Positions 35,076-46,142 of a stretch of 64,000 nt of DNA are shown one piece after another (position 1 is the first letter of the stretch; the number at the start of each line of letters is the position of its first letter). The notes below the pieces were generated by a model. It saw only the letters and a list, made by a program, of their open reading frames with translations. It had not been told where the DNA came from and did no database searches. The DNA lies in assembly GCA_942159475.1 (NCBI GenBank), contig OW804100.1:8076127-8140126 (forward strand), read 5' to 3'. The position numbers and the translations under genes were made by a program. Source of the DNA: Sthenelais limicola (lineage: Eukaryota; Annelida; Polychaeta; Phyllodocida; Sigalionidae).

Positions 35076-35282
35076 CGCCTCCCATTGGCTCCTGGCAACA
35101 CCTGCTGAACAGAAGTCTGTGATTGGTCATGTGTACCTTGCTCAGTCAGATCTGTGCCACTATGGACTGACTTGCCATATATGGAGAGCTGGAAGTGACG
35201 TCAGTTTCCATATATGGCAAGCCCTGACCCATATTACTAATATAACTGGCTGTGCAAAAGTAGCTGGCTTTGAACTGTGAGT
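35076..35282 (+). promoter_or_regulatory. Paired CArG boxes around a CRE, with two CCAAT boxes
   Basis: Two perfect CArG boxes (CCATATATGG at 35175-35184 and 35208-35217) flank a consensus CRE (TGACGTCA, 35196-35203) preceded by an Ets-like GGAAGT. The CArG boxes are 33 bp apart, about three helical turns, and lie in an inverted repeat (CTTGCCATATATGG and its complement). Two inverted CCAAT boxes lie at 35084-35088 and 35122-35126. SRF binds CArG, and CREB/ATF binds the CRE. This set is typical of growth-factor-inducible or cytoskeletal/muscle promoters. A splice-donor-like GTGAGT lies at 35277. No coding exon is identified. Confidence 0.5.
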
Positions 35283-35637
35283 TTGATGACACAATTACAT
35301 TAGTCTATAGGTGGTATCGAAGGGTGGTCTTAGCCATCAATAATCAAAAAGAACCATGTATTGGGTACACAATCACAATTAAAAATTAAAAATTAAAATA
35401 CATAGGAAAATTGCATACAATTCCCGCCTACTACCTATAGGCCTATGGCTATGCTACGGTGAAACAAAGCGGTGCTTTGACGGGATGTTAGGCTACACCT
35501 CCTGCCTATCTATTGACAGGGTGGGGGGCTGCTTGTCCCGTCACTAGTCGAAGCGATCACCTGTTAAATGGGTAGCAGTATAAGACACATTTACACTGAA
35601 AACCCTCATTTTACATTTTGCGGAAGGGACCCTCTTC
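35283..35637. other. Single-copy DNA, no gene recognised
   Basis: If the CArG/CRE block is a promoter, this would be the start of the first intron. No other signal is visible. Confidence 0.35.
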
Positions 35638-35675
35638 TCGATTTTATGGGACAGGATCCTGTCCCATAAAATCGA
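35638..35675. repeat. Perfect 38 bp palindrome without spacer
   Basis: TCGATTTTATGGGACAGGA is followed at once by its exact reverse complement, centred on GGATCC between 35656 and 35657. Pairing stops beyond 35638 and 35675. No matching copy was noticed elsewhere in the window. Confidence 0.9.
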
Positions 35676-37430
35676 CCCTGCTAATGAACAAAGTGGTGAC
35701 TTGAGGACTTTAGTGTTTGACATTGCATGAAATATGTTAAATATCATTCCAAAGTATAAGAAGTTGGAGGAAAAGGTGTGTGAGGCTCAACCTGGGAGTA
35801 CAGTATAAGGCGCGCACTGTTGTTTTCCTTTCCAGGTGCATGGTTGTTGCAAAGGAATCGAGGATGTTAGAAAAGAATAACTAATTGCCGATGGAACGGA
35901 CGTCGGCGAGTTATAACCGCACAGAACAAGATGTTTGCTGTGCTTCGCGATGCGATGCCATTGTGGAAGGTGTGAAATACTACCGGAATTCTTGATATAA
36001 AAACGATAACCACCTACCTCGATACATCTTGATTATATGAATGTAACCCTCAGTAACTTTTACACCTTCCACTTTCCCCTCTCATCTGTCTGTCTGTCTG
36101 TCTGTCTCTTCTCTCTCTGTCTCTGTCCCTGTCTCTCTCTCTCTGGCTTGGCATTGTATTAATACTATAATATGAATATGAATGTCCCAATATATTGTCT
36201 CAACTTCATGACAAATTTGTCATTAAAAGTTTACATATATGATGATCCAACAGTTCATCGTCACCCTATATATATTTTTAAGTTATCAATTTTCTAAGTT
36301 TTTTTATATTTTATAAGTCACACACTAATATTTGACCCTGAGAAAACGTTTCCCTTGGAAACGCCAGGTAGCTACATTAAGTTCACACTAATTGTAAAGT
36401 TAAATCGATCAATTGTTAAATAGATCAATGATGTCTCCATAGTGTCACTGCACTTACTGGTAACTGACTTTCTTGTCGTTTGTCCGAACTCCCATCACAT
36501 GGTTATAATTATATCATCACATGAGCTGCTAACAGCAGCTCGCTGTTATTAGCCTTTCCCTCTACATTAGAATCTCTTTATTGGGATATCATAGTATGAA
36601 GATTAATTAAGTCATAACCCTTCTTTTTCACTCATATTATAAATGATGATTAATGGCACCCTATATAGCAAACACTTACTTAAAATATTCCTTGCATGCT
36701 TAGCTATTTTTTCTTGCTTGGAATGACATTTCTACTATGGGAATAAAAAGGAATATTGTGTGTGTATCAAAATCCTTCCCTAAAATGTCCTTATTGTCTG
36801 CTATGCAACCAAATAGGTATAGGCAAGGACAAGGTTAAGGAAGGCGTTCTCATTAAACCATGACCCTTTAGTAATGTATTTTCGACGATGGCGATTTAAT
36901 GCTAAAACGTCTAGCAATGTGCCGAATACATTTCTAGTCAGAGCCCTCATATCTGGGCGTTCAAATGATTAGCTTAGAAGGTATTTTCTTCTTTTCAGTG
37001 TAAATATAGATGAGTTTTATCGTTTAGCATATAAAGTCTAATTCCCATAATCCCACTCGCACGCGCTCCCTTCCGCAGGCTTCATGTTCAAGAACGAGAA
37101 TTTGACAATTGCAATGTGCTACCAATTGAGCAGTACATTCCTTTCCAGCAAATCTCTGAAGGAATATTAAAAACGTGCCCGGATCAATACCTCAGCGTTA
37201 GGCTGGATTAGAGGCACACGATTTGACTGGGTTTGAGTTGCACGAGAATTTGAGCTCGTGGGATCATAAATCCATCTTCTGGTATATGTTGAGACCTATT
37301 GGGTTCCTGATTTTACAGTTGAAGAACTGGGACATCTCTTTAGAGAAGCACACCGAATCGTCTTTTCAGACTCCTTTAAATGAGAAAGAAATGTCTCTTT
37401 AGTCGCAACTCCAGGGGTAAACCCATCTCC
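35676..37430. other. Single-copy DNA with (TCTG)n/(TC)n
   Basis: A TCTG/TCTC microsatellite lies at about 36085-36142, preceded at 36043-36076 by the right half of the repeat also found at 41417-41455. A splice-acceptor-like TTTTCCTTTCCAG ends at about 35835, but the sequence after it is stopped in all frames. No gene is recognised. Confidence 0.45.
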
Positions 37431-37466
37431 GGGGGGAGAGGAGGGGCGGGTGGGTGGGGGGGGGGC
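37431..37466 (+). other. G-quadruplex motif with one-base loops
   Basis: GGGGCGGGTGGGTGGGGG lies within 37443-37466 and has four G runs separated by single bases (C, T, T), the arrangement that favours a very stable parallel quadruplex. An upstream GGGGGGAGAGGA (37431-37442) could add a further run. No gene can be assigned nearby. Confidence 0.7.
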
Positions 37467-38070
37467 GTCTATTTGGCCATCCAGGGGGCATGTTCAGTAC
37501 ACTTTCCCCTCTACAAGAATGCTGCAAGTGTTCAGGAATAAGCCTACATTTTCCTAATCATTCTAGATCTTTTCGATTGCCTTCTTTAGTTGTTGCATCG
37601 TGCAGAAGGTGGCCTGAATATGCAAGTATAGCAGGACCTGCGCTCCCCCGTCACATCCATCACTTCTACCAACACTAACATTGAGTCGCCTGCAGTAGAC
37701 AGCTCCACCATGTTCGTGTGCATTCCTGATCTACCAGTCAATCATTGGCAGCTGAATCGCATGTAACATCTGCAAAAATATATTGATATCTTTTGAGGGT
37801 TGAGATGAGGAAGCAATGTTATGGGTGAAAATGGGTAACATAGTGAACGTTTTCTCTGCCAACGACCGTGGGTAATGCCAACTGGTACATTTGCCTGGAC
37901 ATGGGGTGCCTCGCTCATTGAATGAGTGCATCAAGTAGAAGCAGCATGATTCCATAACACTTCCTACAATGACGAGTCATCAAATATTACAGCTACATAA
38001 TAAACGTTAGGGATCCACGAGCTCAACTTGTACAACTCCCTTCAATTAAATGAGGCGCAAATGGCCGAAA
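37467..38070. other. Single-copy DNA, no gene recognised
   Basis: Frames at 37454-37678 and 37731-37955 have no domain. Confidence 0.4.
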
Positions 38071-38074
38071 CTCC

Positions 38075-38338
38075 GCTATTGCTTCTTCACACTCTGTCTC
38101 TCATCAAACTCCGCTATTGCTTCTTCACACTCTGTCTCTCATCAAACTGCGCTATTGCTTCTTCACACTCTGTCTCTCATCAAACTGCGCTATTGCTTCT
38201 TCACACTCTGTCTCTCATCAAACTGCGCTATTGCTTCTTCACACTCTGTCTCTCATCAAACTGCGCTATTGCTTCTTCACACTCTGTCTCTCATCAAACT
38301 GCGCTATTGCTTCTTCACACTCTGTCTCTCATCAACGC
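38075..38338. repeat. Minisatellite, 38 bp unit, 7 copies
   Basis: GCTATTGCTTCTTCACACTC starts at 38075, 38113, 38151, 38189, 38227, 38265 and 38303, an exact 38 bp period. All three forward frames remain open with a 114 bp protein period, so the 98-166 residue frames here are artefacts. Confidence 0.92.
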
Positions 38339-39090
38339 CTAGCTAAAGGCTTCCTCCCGAGAGCCTCAATTTCAGTTAGGAGCTATGCGCACGCGCGAAC
38401 AAATCCAATTAGCGGGTACAACTGCAAACTGTTTTTCCGGCAGGTCGCTGCAGTTTGCTACGGCTATGTGGATGACATGCACTGTTATGGCGTTACCTTA
38501 GTTCCTCGGCAAAAAAAGGTTTTATACTTTGTCATATGGGCCAGGAAGTTAGCATTTTCACAATGGGGTCTGGTCTCATTCATTTACTTCAGAAGAGAAA
38601 TGGTGCCCTTCAACTGAACCGTTGACGGAATGACAGCATAGTTGGCAATGGGTAGCATTGAGAGTTGGATAAACCAATCAATGGGCATTGTTGTAGTATT
38701 TGACCCATACTAACTGTGGCTGCCACATCACTGACAAACTTCTCAATTTTGAAGTCCGTGGGAAACTAGAGCGTTCAGCTCGTATTTGTGCATACAGAAA
38801 CTTGTGGTGAAATCACCGACAGGCAAAATTGAACTTTGAAGACCAACTGCATGCTTTTGTTATCTCCGTCAAGCAGGAAGTCTACTGCAGGATACCCGTT
38901 ATACGTTATTTACTGTACAACAACAAACAGGCGGAGTCTCTCCCGTATACGTTTATGTCATTTTCAAGGTACCTGAACGGCTATTTATTTCAATAGGAAT
39001 TTCACTGCAAAGAAGGAATAAACTGTCAATGAGAGATTCACGCATGATTTACGAACTGGAAGACCCGACTCCGCAACCCATTTGTACAAA
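38339..39090. other. Single-copy DNA, no gene recognised
   Basis: No domain, array or RNA gene is visible. Confidence 0.4.
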
Positions 39091-39091
39091 T

Positions 39092-39136
39092 AACTTGGAT
39101 AAATAAAAGAATATTTCAATTCAATTCATTTCATTA
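39092..39136 (+). mobile_element. Short LINE-type 3' tail
   Basis: ATAAATAAAAGAATATTTCA followed by ATTCAATTCATTTCATT resembles the tail at 10945-10980, with a tandem pentamer-like ending. No coding is attached. Confidence 0.35.
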
Positions 39137-39895
39137 CCAATAAATTGTTGCCACATACTAGTGAGAAAAGTGTGTAAAGAGCCCTGTTCCTCAGACTTGT
39201 ATAGTTTCTAGGACTCTCACCCAAGGCAGGCGGGAGCTAGCACACGGAGCTGAACACTATATACGATCTATCAGGACCTGGGTGGAATCATTATAATTGC
39301 TCCCATTTCCACCATGGGCGGACAACAAATACAAATCTGAGCCTTATTCCGATTGGAAGCCCTCGTCCCCACCCGCCTCGAGAGCTCCTCCAATAGTCTT
39401 AATACTTTGGAGACATACAATTGCGTAAAGCAGGTGAAATATCGGGAGAACACGCACATTGATTTTCGCTATTTGATAATCCCCTCGCGGCGTTACAACA
39501 ACCACTTACCAAATATTTACAGTCAATCTACAATGACTTAACTCTTGTAGAACTTTGTGGACAAGGCCACAAATGATATTTTACGGATATTAAATAACAA
39601 TCAAAGTTGTATAGATTGCATTAAATACAAGGCAATACAATAGATACCCGTGAACACCCAATTACTAAAATAAAAGTCGCCATCAATTCTGTGATCATCA
39701 ATGTTTTATCCGTATAATATATGGAAAGAAGGGTTTCTTTGTCTGACATGTTCTCAGAATTTGTTGTTTTACCAACCGTTTTTCTGATCTGTAGAGGAAC
39801 GGAGGACGATATATATGGTTTGTGAAGGTATCTGGGGTGAAAATGTGATTTTGAAACCCTTTTTAGTTTTTTAGTTGTGTTCTATACAACTATTT
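39137..39895. other. Single-copy DNA, no gene recognised
   Basis: Frames at 39271-39541 on both strands have no domain. Confidence 0.4.
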
Positions 39896-39934
39896 TTAGC
39901 CCGGGAAAGCCCCTGTTAGGAACTGAAAGAGATT

Positions 39935-40495
39935 GACGTCATGCCTGTCCCACCGTCTGTGGCAATGTAGGACTCCCTAGCAACGCATCCTGCAAGAATG
40001 CCTAGCAACGGGAGAGGGATCAGAAGGGGAGGGGGAGAGCAAGGAAAAAGAGAGAGGGAGGTGAGGGGAGACAGATCAGAGATCAGAGGGGGAGGGGAAG
40101 AACAAAGAAGCAGAGGGAGAGGGTGGGAGAAATCAGATAGGGAGAGGGAGAATAGCATAGACAGAAGAGGGGAAGGGGAAGAGAAAGATGGGAGGGAGAG
40201 GACGGAGGAGAGGAAAGGGGAAGGGGAGGGAAAGGGAGAGGGAGGGAGGGAGAGGGCGGGAGAGGGAAGGAGAAAATGAAAGGAGCAGAGGGACAGGGTG
40301 GGAGCAATCAGATAGAGTGAGGGACAAGAGGATAGAGCGGGAAGAGAGGATAGGGCAGGTGAGAGGAGAAGGCGGGTAGGGACAGGGGATAGGCAAAGGG
40401 AAGCTAAGGGAGAAAAGGAGGAGAGGCAGTGAGAGAGGAGGGGAGAGAAAATGAGAGGAAGAGGGTGACCGTCCAGAGGACGGGTACTTTGCTAG
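39935..40495 (+). mobile_element. Helitron-like element with purine tract, copy 2
   Basis: The 3' end is CCGTCCAGAGGACGG (a perfect 6 bp stem with a 3-base loop, 40469-40483), eight bases, then CTAG (40492-40495) and a T. Hairpin, short gap and CTRR are the Helitron 3' signature. Upstream, 40010-40460 is almost entirely A and G with variable GGGAGAGG words. The left limit is uncertain: CTAGCAAC words near 39977 and 40012 precede the tract. Both-strand frames of 74-153 residues are artefacts of the tract. There is no Rep/helicase coding. Confidence 0.65.
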
Positions 40496-40597
40496 TTTCC
40501 CATATATGTAAATCGACCTGTTCTCGACCAGGGGCCAGACTATCATGTACCACAAAGCGTCATCTGCCCCAAAGCGGGCCGCCAACATCGCCACATA

Positions 40598-41293
40598 ATA
40601 GGGAGGCTTCGATGTACCACGTCTCAGTGAACGCTAGACAAAACGCGGGATGTGGTTAGGGGGAATCCCCTGATGAGTCACCACATCTCCTTGCGTCTAT
40701 GTTGTAAGTCATTTCTTACGGACGTTGACAACGCTAACTTGGTGTGTCCTACGTTGCCCATTACGTAAGCCTATATCTTCATTTGGAATGTTTTATTTAC
40801 CCGGAATCAACTTGTATAACAAAGATAAACCATTTTTCCATGTGTGCAAAGTCCAAAGAGTTGATATCTTAATTGGAAAGTTATGTTTTGAGAGGTTTCT
40901 TACTGGAGGGTTGTGATAGTGTGTGTTGGGTCATGGAGGGCGGCTTTATACATCTATAAGTGGCAGGAATTACAGAGTAAACACCTCCCTCCTGGGTGGA
41001 TATATATCTTGACCAATCAATATAATTGTCTCCAATACATGCTAAGACAGTCTGGAGGATGTTTTGTGTGTAAATTTATGTTTCCAAAAACTGTTTCTGT
41101 GTTTCTGTTTCTTTCAATATAACAGAATACATGGTATTCCTGCGTCACCCTGTAGTAGCCCTCCGTCGAAGGGTCTTTCTGCCTCCTGGACGCGGTGAGA
41201 AACCTCCGCCAGCTAAGGAGGGGAATCCCCCAAATTTCTATCCCGCGTTGAGCTAACGTTTTCTAGCAACGCGGTACATCGAAGCCTCCCTAT
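40598..41293. mobile_element. TA-flanked 696 bp TIR element
   Basis: The left end ATAGGGAGGCTTCGATGTAC (40598) is repeated exactly in inverted form at the right end (41293), with TA at 40596-40597 and 41294-41295. Looser inverted similarity continues for about 80 bases, including AACGCGGGAT and GGGGATTCCCCT-like words in both arms. The interior frames (40725-40916, 40913-41122) show no transposase. It is a MITE, probably mobilised by a TA-targeting transposase, and lies about 100 bp after a Helitron-like 3' end. Confidence 0.75.
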
Positions 41294-41329
41294 TACGACA
41301 ACCTATGTAGCAGACCCACGGTCACCCAG

Positions 41330-41880
41330 TGGGTGACGTCACGTCATGCCTCACTGCTCATGTCTCCCTGCAACCTGAGTTAGTGGTCAGTGCTCTGCAC
41401 CTATGTAAAGGCTTATGTAACCCTCAGTAGCTTCAACACTTTTCCCTGCACTCTGTATGACTGACTGGTATCTTTGCATCTCTCCTCTTCCATTCTCTTT
41501 CCTCCCCCTTCCCCTTGTTTTGATGATCTCCTTCTGTTACCTTCTCTCTCTCCTTTCTTATTTGCTAAACTAATAATGATATTTTATAATAGTCTTAACC
41601 TCTGATTTCCTTCTCTCCCTCCCTCTCTCTCTCTCTCTCTCTCTCCTTACCCTCTTATATATCTGTCATTCTCCTCTCCCTCTCTTCTCCTCTCCCCCTA
41701 TCTCTCTGTCCCTTCCTTCCTCTCTCTCTCTGTCCCTCCTTCCCCTCCCTCTCTCTCTGTCCCTCCCTCCCCCTCTCAGTCTCTCCCTCTCCCTCTCTGT
41801 CCCTCCCTCTCCCTCTCTGTCTCTCCCTCGACCCCTCTGTCTTTCCTTCTCTCCCTCTCTGTCCTCCCTCTTTATCAAAT
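41330..41880. repeat. Dispersed repeat with pyrimidine tract
   Basis: Bases 41338-41385 match 34500-34555, and 41417-41455 match 36043-36076, so this is the fullest copy of the family. From about 41460 it becomes C/T-rich, with (CTCTCTGTCCCTCC)-like words from 41600 to 41870. No Helitron hairpin was seen at its end. Confidence 0.55.
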
Positions 41881-44870
41881 ATTTTCCATATATATTGTTC
41901 ATATGCTTATGGTTCATATGCTTAGAATGCTCTTTTTATGGTTCATGTGCTTAGAATGCTCAGGTACTAAGTTGTGAAAGATAAATAATAATAATTTACT
42001 AAATGTATATATAATCGTCATAAAAATATTAATAACGCGTTTTTCATGATTAAGTGGATTAATATGATATTAATTCGGAGGGAGTGAATGGTTGTTAGGT
42101 GGGGTTCAATGCATATATATATTTATCAAGAATAAAACCGGTTTTGATGGTTTAATTACGCTTCAAACAAAGAACTACTTTCTTGCTGAACAACGCTTGC
42201 GTATGGATATGTGTACTACTTTCGGATTTTCGTTTTTCCCGCTGTATTTCAAAGGGCCTACTTTTGTATTCCCAGACTCGTATTCGGCCGTTTCGCTCGA
42301 TATTCAAGCCTTTTCGTACAACTGATCACCAAACAGGACACATCATTAGACTGAAAATCGTCCAAGCTTTAATTTGATATAAAGTATGCTTCTGAATTCG
42401 CATTATTAGACATTCTAGCATGACTTTCACCAAAACATAATAATTTTTTTAAAGACCTTACTACCCCCGGGTACTACCCCCAATGTAGGCACCCTGTGAT
42501 TTTAGCCATTTTGGGCAATCAAATTAAAATGTCCAAATTAAAAAAAATAAACATCCAGTAAATTGTGAGATTCCTATAAGAAGTAGAAACACAACTGCCT
42601 CTACAATCCAAGTGCCGAAGGCACTTGTCCTATATATAATTCCTCACCACGGAAGTCACAGTGATTCAATTCCCATTACGGAGAGCGGCGGTTGATGGAT
42701 CATCATTGGATAAGGAGGGGAAGGTAGTGGAAGGTGGAGAGAAGGTACAGAAGTACTCATGCATGACCAACGGGTTGCATGTCCAGTATTGAAGCCACAT
42801 TCTTGAGTGTTACCCATGTTCATCCTCACACAAGAAATGAGCCCAGCCTCAAGAGTTAAGATATACAGAGATTATTCCCTGTGTGAACAACAGTGATGAC
42901 TCGGGGGGAAGCATTGTACGTTTCTACCCACATAGACACAGTGATTATTGTGAAGATGAACTTAAGGTCGTCAATATTTCAATTTATCCTGATGAGTGAG
43001 ATGGAACCATTTATGCTTATCACTAGAATTGGATCATTGTACATGGCCATTATTGCCCCCCCCCCCCCCCCCGCCCCGCGGGAATTACCGGGTCCTGGTG
43101 AAGCATGTTGGAATAAGCAGCGGGGGATCGATGGAGCGCGATGGCTGCAGACAGCAGTTGTTTGTTTTGATGATGATAGATGGAAAGATTCAGAATTCGC
43201 TTCCAATTTGGCTGGACGCAGCTCGCTACCTGCAGAATCTTATTATGTCACGACTATCCGTCTTCTTCCAGCAAGTTCTTCACGGATTCCACGCACGCGT
43301 TTCCTGTTCCTGCAACGTTCACATGATGGCAGAATAATCTTTATTGCCTCCATTTGATTACTTCAGCATAATCCAAAGTTACATGTCCAATTCATCTGTG
43401 CTCAGGGTCCCTGCTGTGATTTCTTACATCGATGTCAGTGTTGTGGAATAGACAAGATCTATATAATAGTTTTTATAATCCTTGATGCCTTTTTTTTATC
43501 GGAAAATGTATTAAACAGATAGAGCCTAGAATAAAAACGAATTAAAGAAATAGAAAGTTTAATCAATATATGGCGCTATGCAATCCTAATTGCCTAAATG
43601 CCGCATTATTCGAACGTTTACCAACCCGAACTTTTACCAATAATGTGATTTGCATTTAATTACATACCCAAGACAAACGTCAAAAGGAAAACCCATAGTC
43701 ACCATTCAATAAATATCATTTCTTTGATTTGAGAACAAACGCCGATTATGAAATATTTCACCACAAATCCCTCCAGGCAGGGAGACATGGTGCATATATA
43801 TGCACCCTTTTTATAGCATCGGCTTTTTCATTGTTGGAGCTTTCTTTGAGGATAATAAAAGAGTAGCAACACGTATAAATAGAGTACACTTATGCAGATG
43901 AATCTTCGTCTCTGCGTCAAATGTCATCGAAGTTGAATGAATGTGCGACTGTTTGTTGTATGATGCAATAAGACAACTGTAAAGACGGTTTGGTCCCGTC
44001 TGAGGTTGTATTATAACCCCCTCACACAGCCTCCGCAGTAGATCCTGACTCTGCGCGCGTCAGTCCTGTATAACTTATTCCCATTTATGCCATTCAGGAT
44101 TGCATGCACTGGCTTTCATTTCCCTCATGTGCCAAGCCTAGGCCGCAGTATTTCGGTTCAGAGCAAGCAACCACTATTTCAGCAGTCTTCCCCCCTGGCC
44201 AACAAGGACATGAAAAAGGACACATCGTAATCTGCCAAGGAAATGTTTTCCGTGATCATCTGTATTGATCATTTGAAGCAGTGCCGTCATGGATTTGATT
44301 GGCAGAAAATGGGTTCTGGGCTCCCAAGCTGGAGCTGAACAAATGGTTTGTGTTGATAATTGATCACCTGTTCGCTTACAAGTGCGGTTTTGTGTTATGC
44401 TCCAGCATCCGATGAACCCATATTGCTGGGCCTGGGACGATTCCATCACTCACTGTCAGAATGTCTCGTATTTCTGCAGCGCCAGCTTTATTTTAGATCC
44501 AAACTGAAGAGGTTATAGTGAAATACTTGTGACCATACAAGTCCAACATATCTCTTATATGGGATCAAAATCCCAGCAGAGCCCGATAGCCCCTCGTCCT
44601 TTTGGAGAATAAAGAAAGCATGATCAGAATAGGTCGACATCTTAGGCTTGCATTAGTGTGTTGGTCTATGGACACAAATTGGTTGTCCTCCTTTGGTTTA
44701 CTACATTGCAGCCAGCCTACAAGCCAATTTTCGATCATATCCAGTTATTGGTACATCACAGATGCTATGAAAGGGGTGTTCTGCCGGAATTTCATAAGCC
44801 TGCATTCTCCCATACACAGTGACAAAAGGGACAAACCAACTGTCATGGACGCACAACTCCGACACATGCG
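41881..44870. other. Single-copy DNA, possible regulatory blocks
   Basis: No gene is recognised. A poly-C run lies at about 43056-43071. Blocks at about 43080-43360 and 44090-44460 are balanced in composition, free of repeats and differ from the AT-rich surroundings, as conserved non-coding elements often do. Frames there (42893-43357, 44174-44449) have no domain. A TATA-like ATAAATAG lies at about 43876-43883. Confidence 0.35.
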
Positions 44871-44872
44871 AA

Positions 44873-45073
44873 AGCCGTGGACAGGCACAGCCGATTTGGC
44901 TCCCGATTGCCCCTCGATTTTGGTCTCCCGATAAACCCTATGATATATTTCAAGTCCTGGTTTATGTTTTTGAAATAACATCAATCAGGATTGGAAATGA
45001 AATCCTAGGATTCATTGGAAGACCAAAATAGGGGGACAATCGGGAGCCAAATCGCCTTTGTGTGTCCACGGCT
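44873..45073. mobile_element. Fold-back element FB3
   Basis: AGCCGTGGACA (44873) and GATTTGGCTCCCGATTG (near 44895) recur in inverted form near 45019-45073, giving arms of about 55-60 bases around a loop of about 85 bases. Flanks GAA on both sides could be a 3-base target duplication. No coding capacity is visible. Confidence 0.65.
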
Positions 45074-45986
45074 GAATACTGCCGCCAGAACGTATAATGT
45101 CAGCTTATTATTATGTTACGTATTTATATGAAGCGATAGGCACACAACTTTATCTAGCCAGAAATAATGTTTAATTCCAACATCCATCAGAAGAGTTGTA
45201 GATGATCACATTGAACTGATCTCAAAAGAATAATTCTCCATGTGGTGTTCTGATGAACGTCCTATATACAGCTCGATAATCGACCCAGTATTCACAAGCA
45301 TTTCAATCTCTCCATAGATATGAAGAACTCTCGTATGTGTTAAATTTCTAATCGTGACATGAACAATTTTTCAGTCGGTCCATTTGACGAACCAGTTAAA
45401 AAAAAAGACGCATTAAAGCAAAATGAGAATTCACAAACAAAATTCTGAATTTATTATTCGGAATCAATTCCATTTACCCTACCTGCCAGTTCTCATTGAC
45501 GAGTATATTTACCGCAGATAATTGATGCTGTGTACCATTAAATACATGCATCAGGCTAGTATTTCATCTGCAAGCCACCAGGGTCAATAATGCATTTATT
45601 ACTGTCAATTTGCATATTCATCTTAGAAAAGTGTTCCGTGAGAGGTGCTGTGTATGCAATATTCGCGGGGGATACAGGCTTTCCCTCAAGCTTGGTGTCG
45701 GTGGGGGCAATCCTATCACTAATTTAGACATGTGTCTTATTGGAATATTTTTTACGGACATGTACATAATATAATTATAGTCATAAAGAGCAGTTCAGTA
45801 GTTAGGGCTTCTGCACCTATAGGAAGAGTCATATAGGTTTAGCAGAAAGGAGGGGTTTGTAGGGTAGATAATCTGGTTCCCACATTCAATCCTTTCCCTG
45901 CTGTAAAGAGCATCATCAACAGTGCATCTGGGTTTATGTTTCTTCGTAGTCCTTTGATGCTCTCCACTATCCACTACCATAGGGTT
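45074..45986. other. Single-copy DNA, possible enhancer near 45.5 kb
   Basis: Bases 45440-45640 contain ATTTGCATAT, TAATGCATTTATTA and GATAATTGATG, which are octamer- and homeodomain-type words, in sequence with no repeats. No gene is recognised. Confidence 0.3.
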
Positions 45987-46142
45987 AATAAATAGATGGA
46001 ACCTACCAAGGGGGAAGTCTGTACACTTGTTATTGACCGAGGGAGCACGGGAAGTTAGAGGGCGTTAGCCCGAGATCTTCTGTGCTCCCGAGGTCACTAA
46101 CAAGTGTACAGACTTCACCCGAGCTTTGTTCCATATTTATTA
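45987..46142. mobile_element. Fold-back element FB4
   Basis: GAAGTCTGTACACTTGTTA (left) and its inverse (right) are the core of 60-base arms that begin at AATAAATA and end at TATTTATT. The loop holds GAGGGCGTTAGCCCGAG. Both edges abut TTA/TAA-rich DNA, so the target duplication cannot be fixed. Its loop resembles that of FB2. Confidence 0.7.

Noticed and set aside
44174..44449. 91-residue minus-strand frame as a gene
   Set aside because: No domain, signal or splice context; composition resembles neighbouring non-coding DNA.
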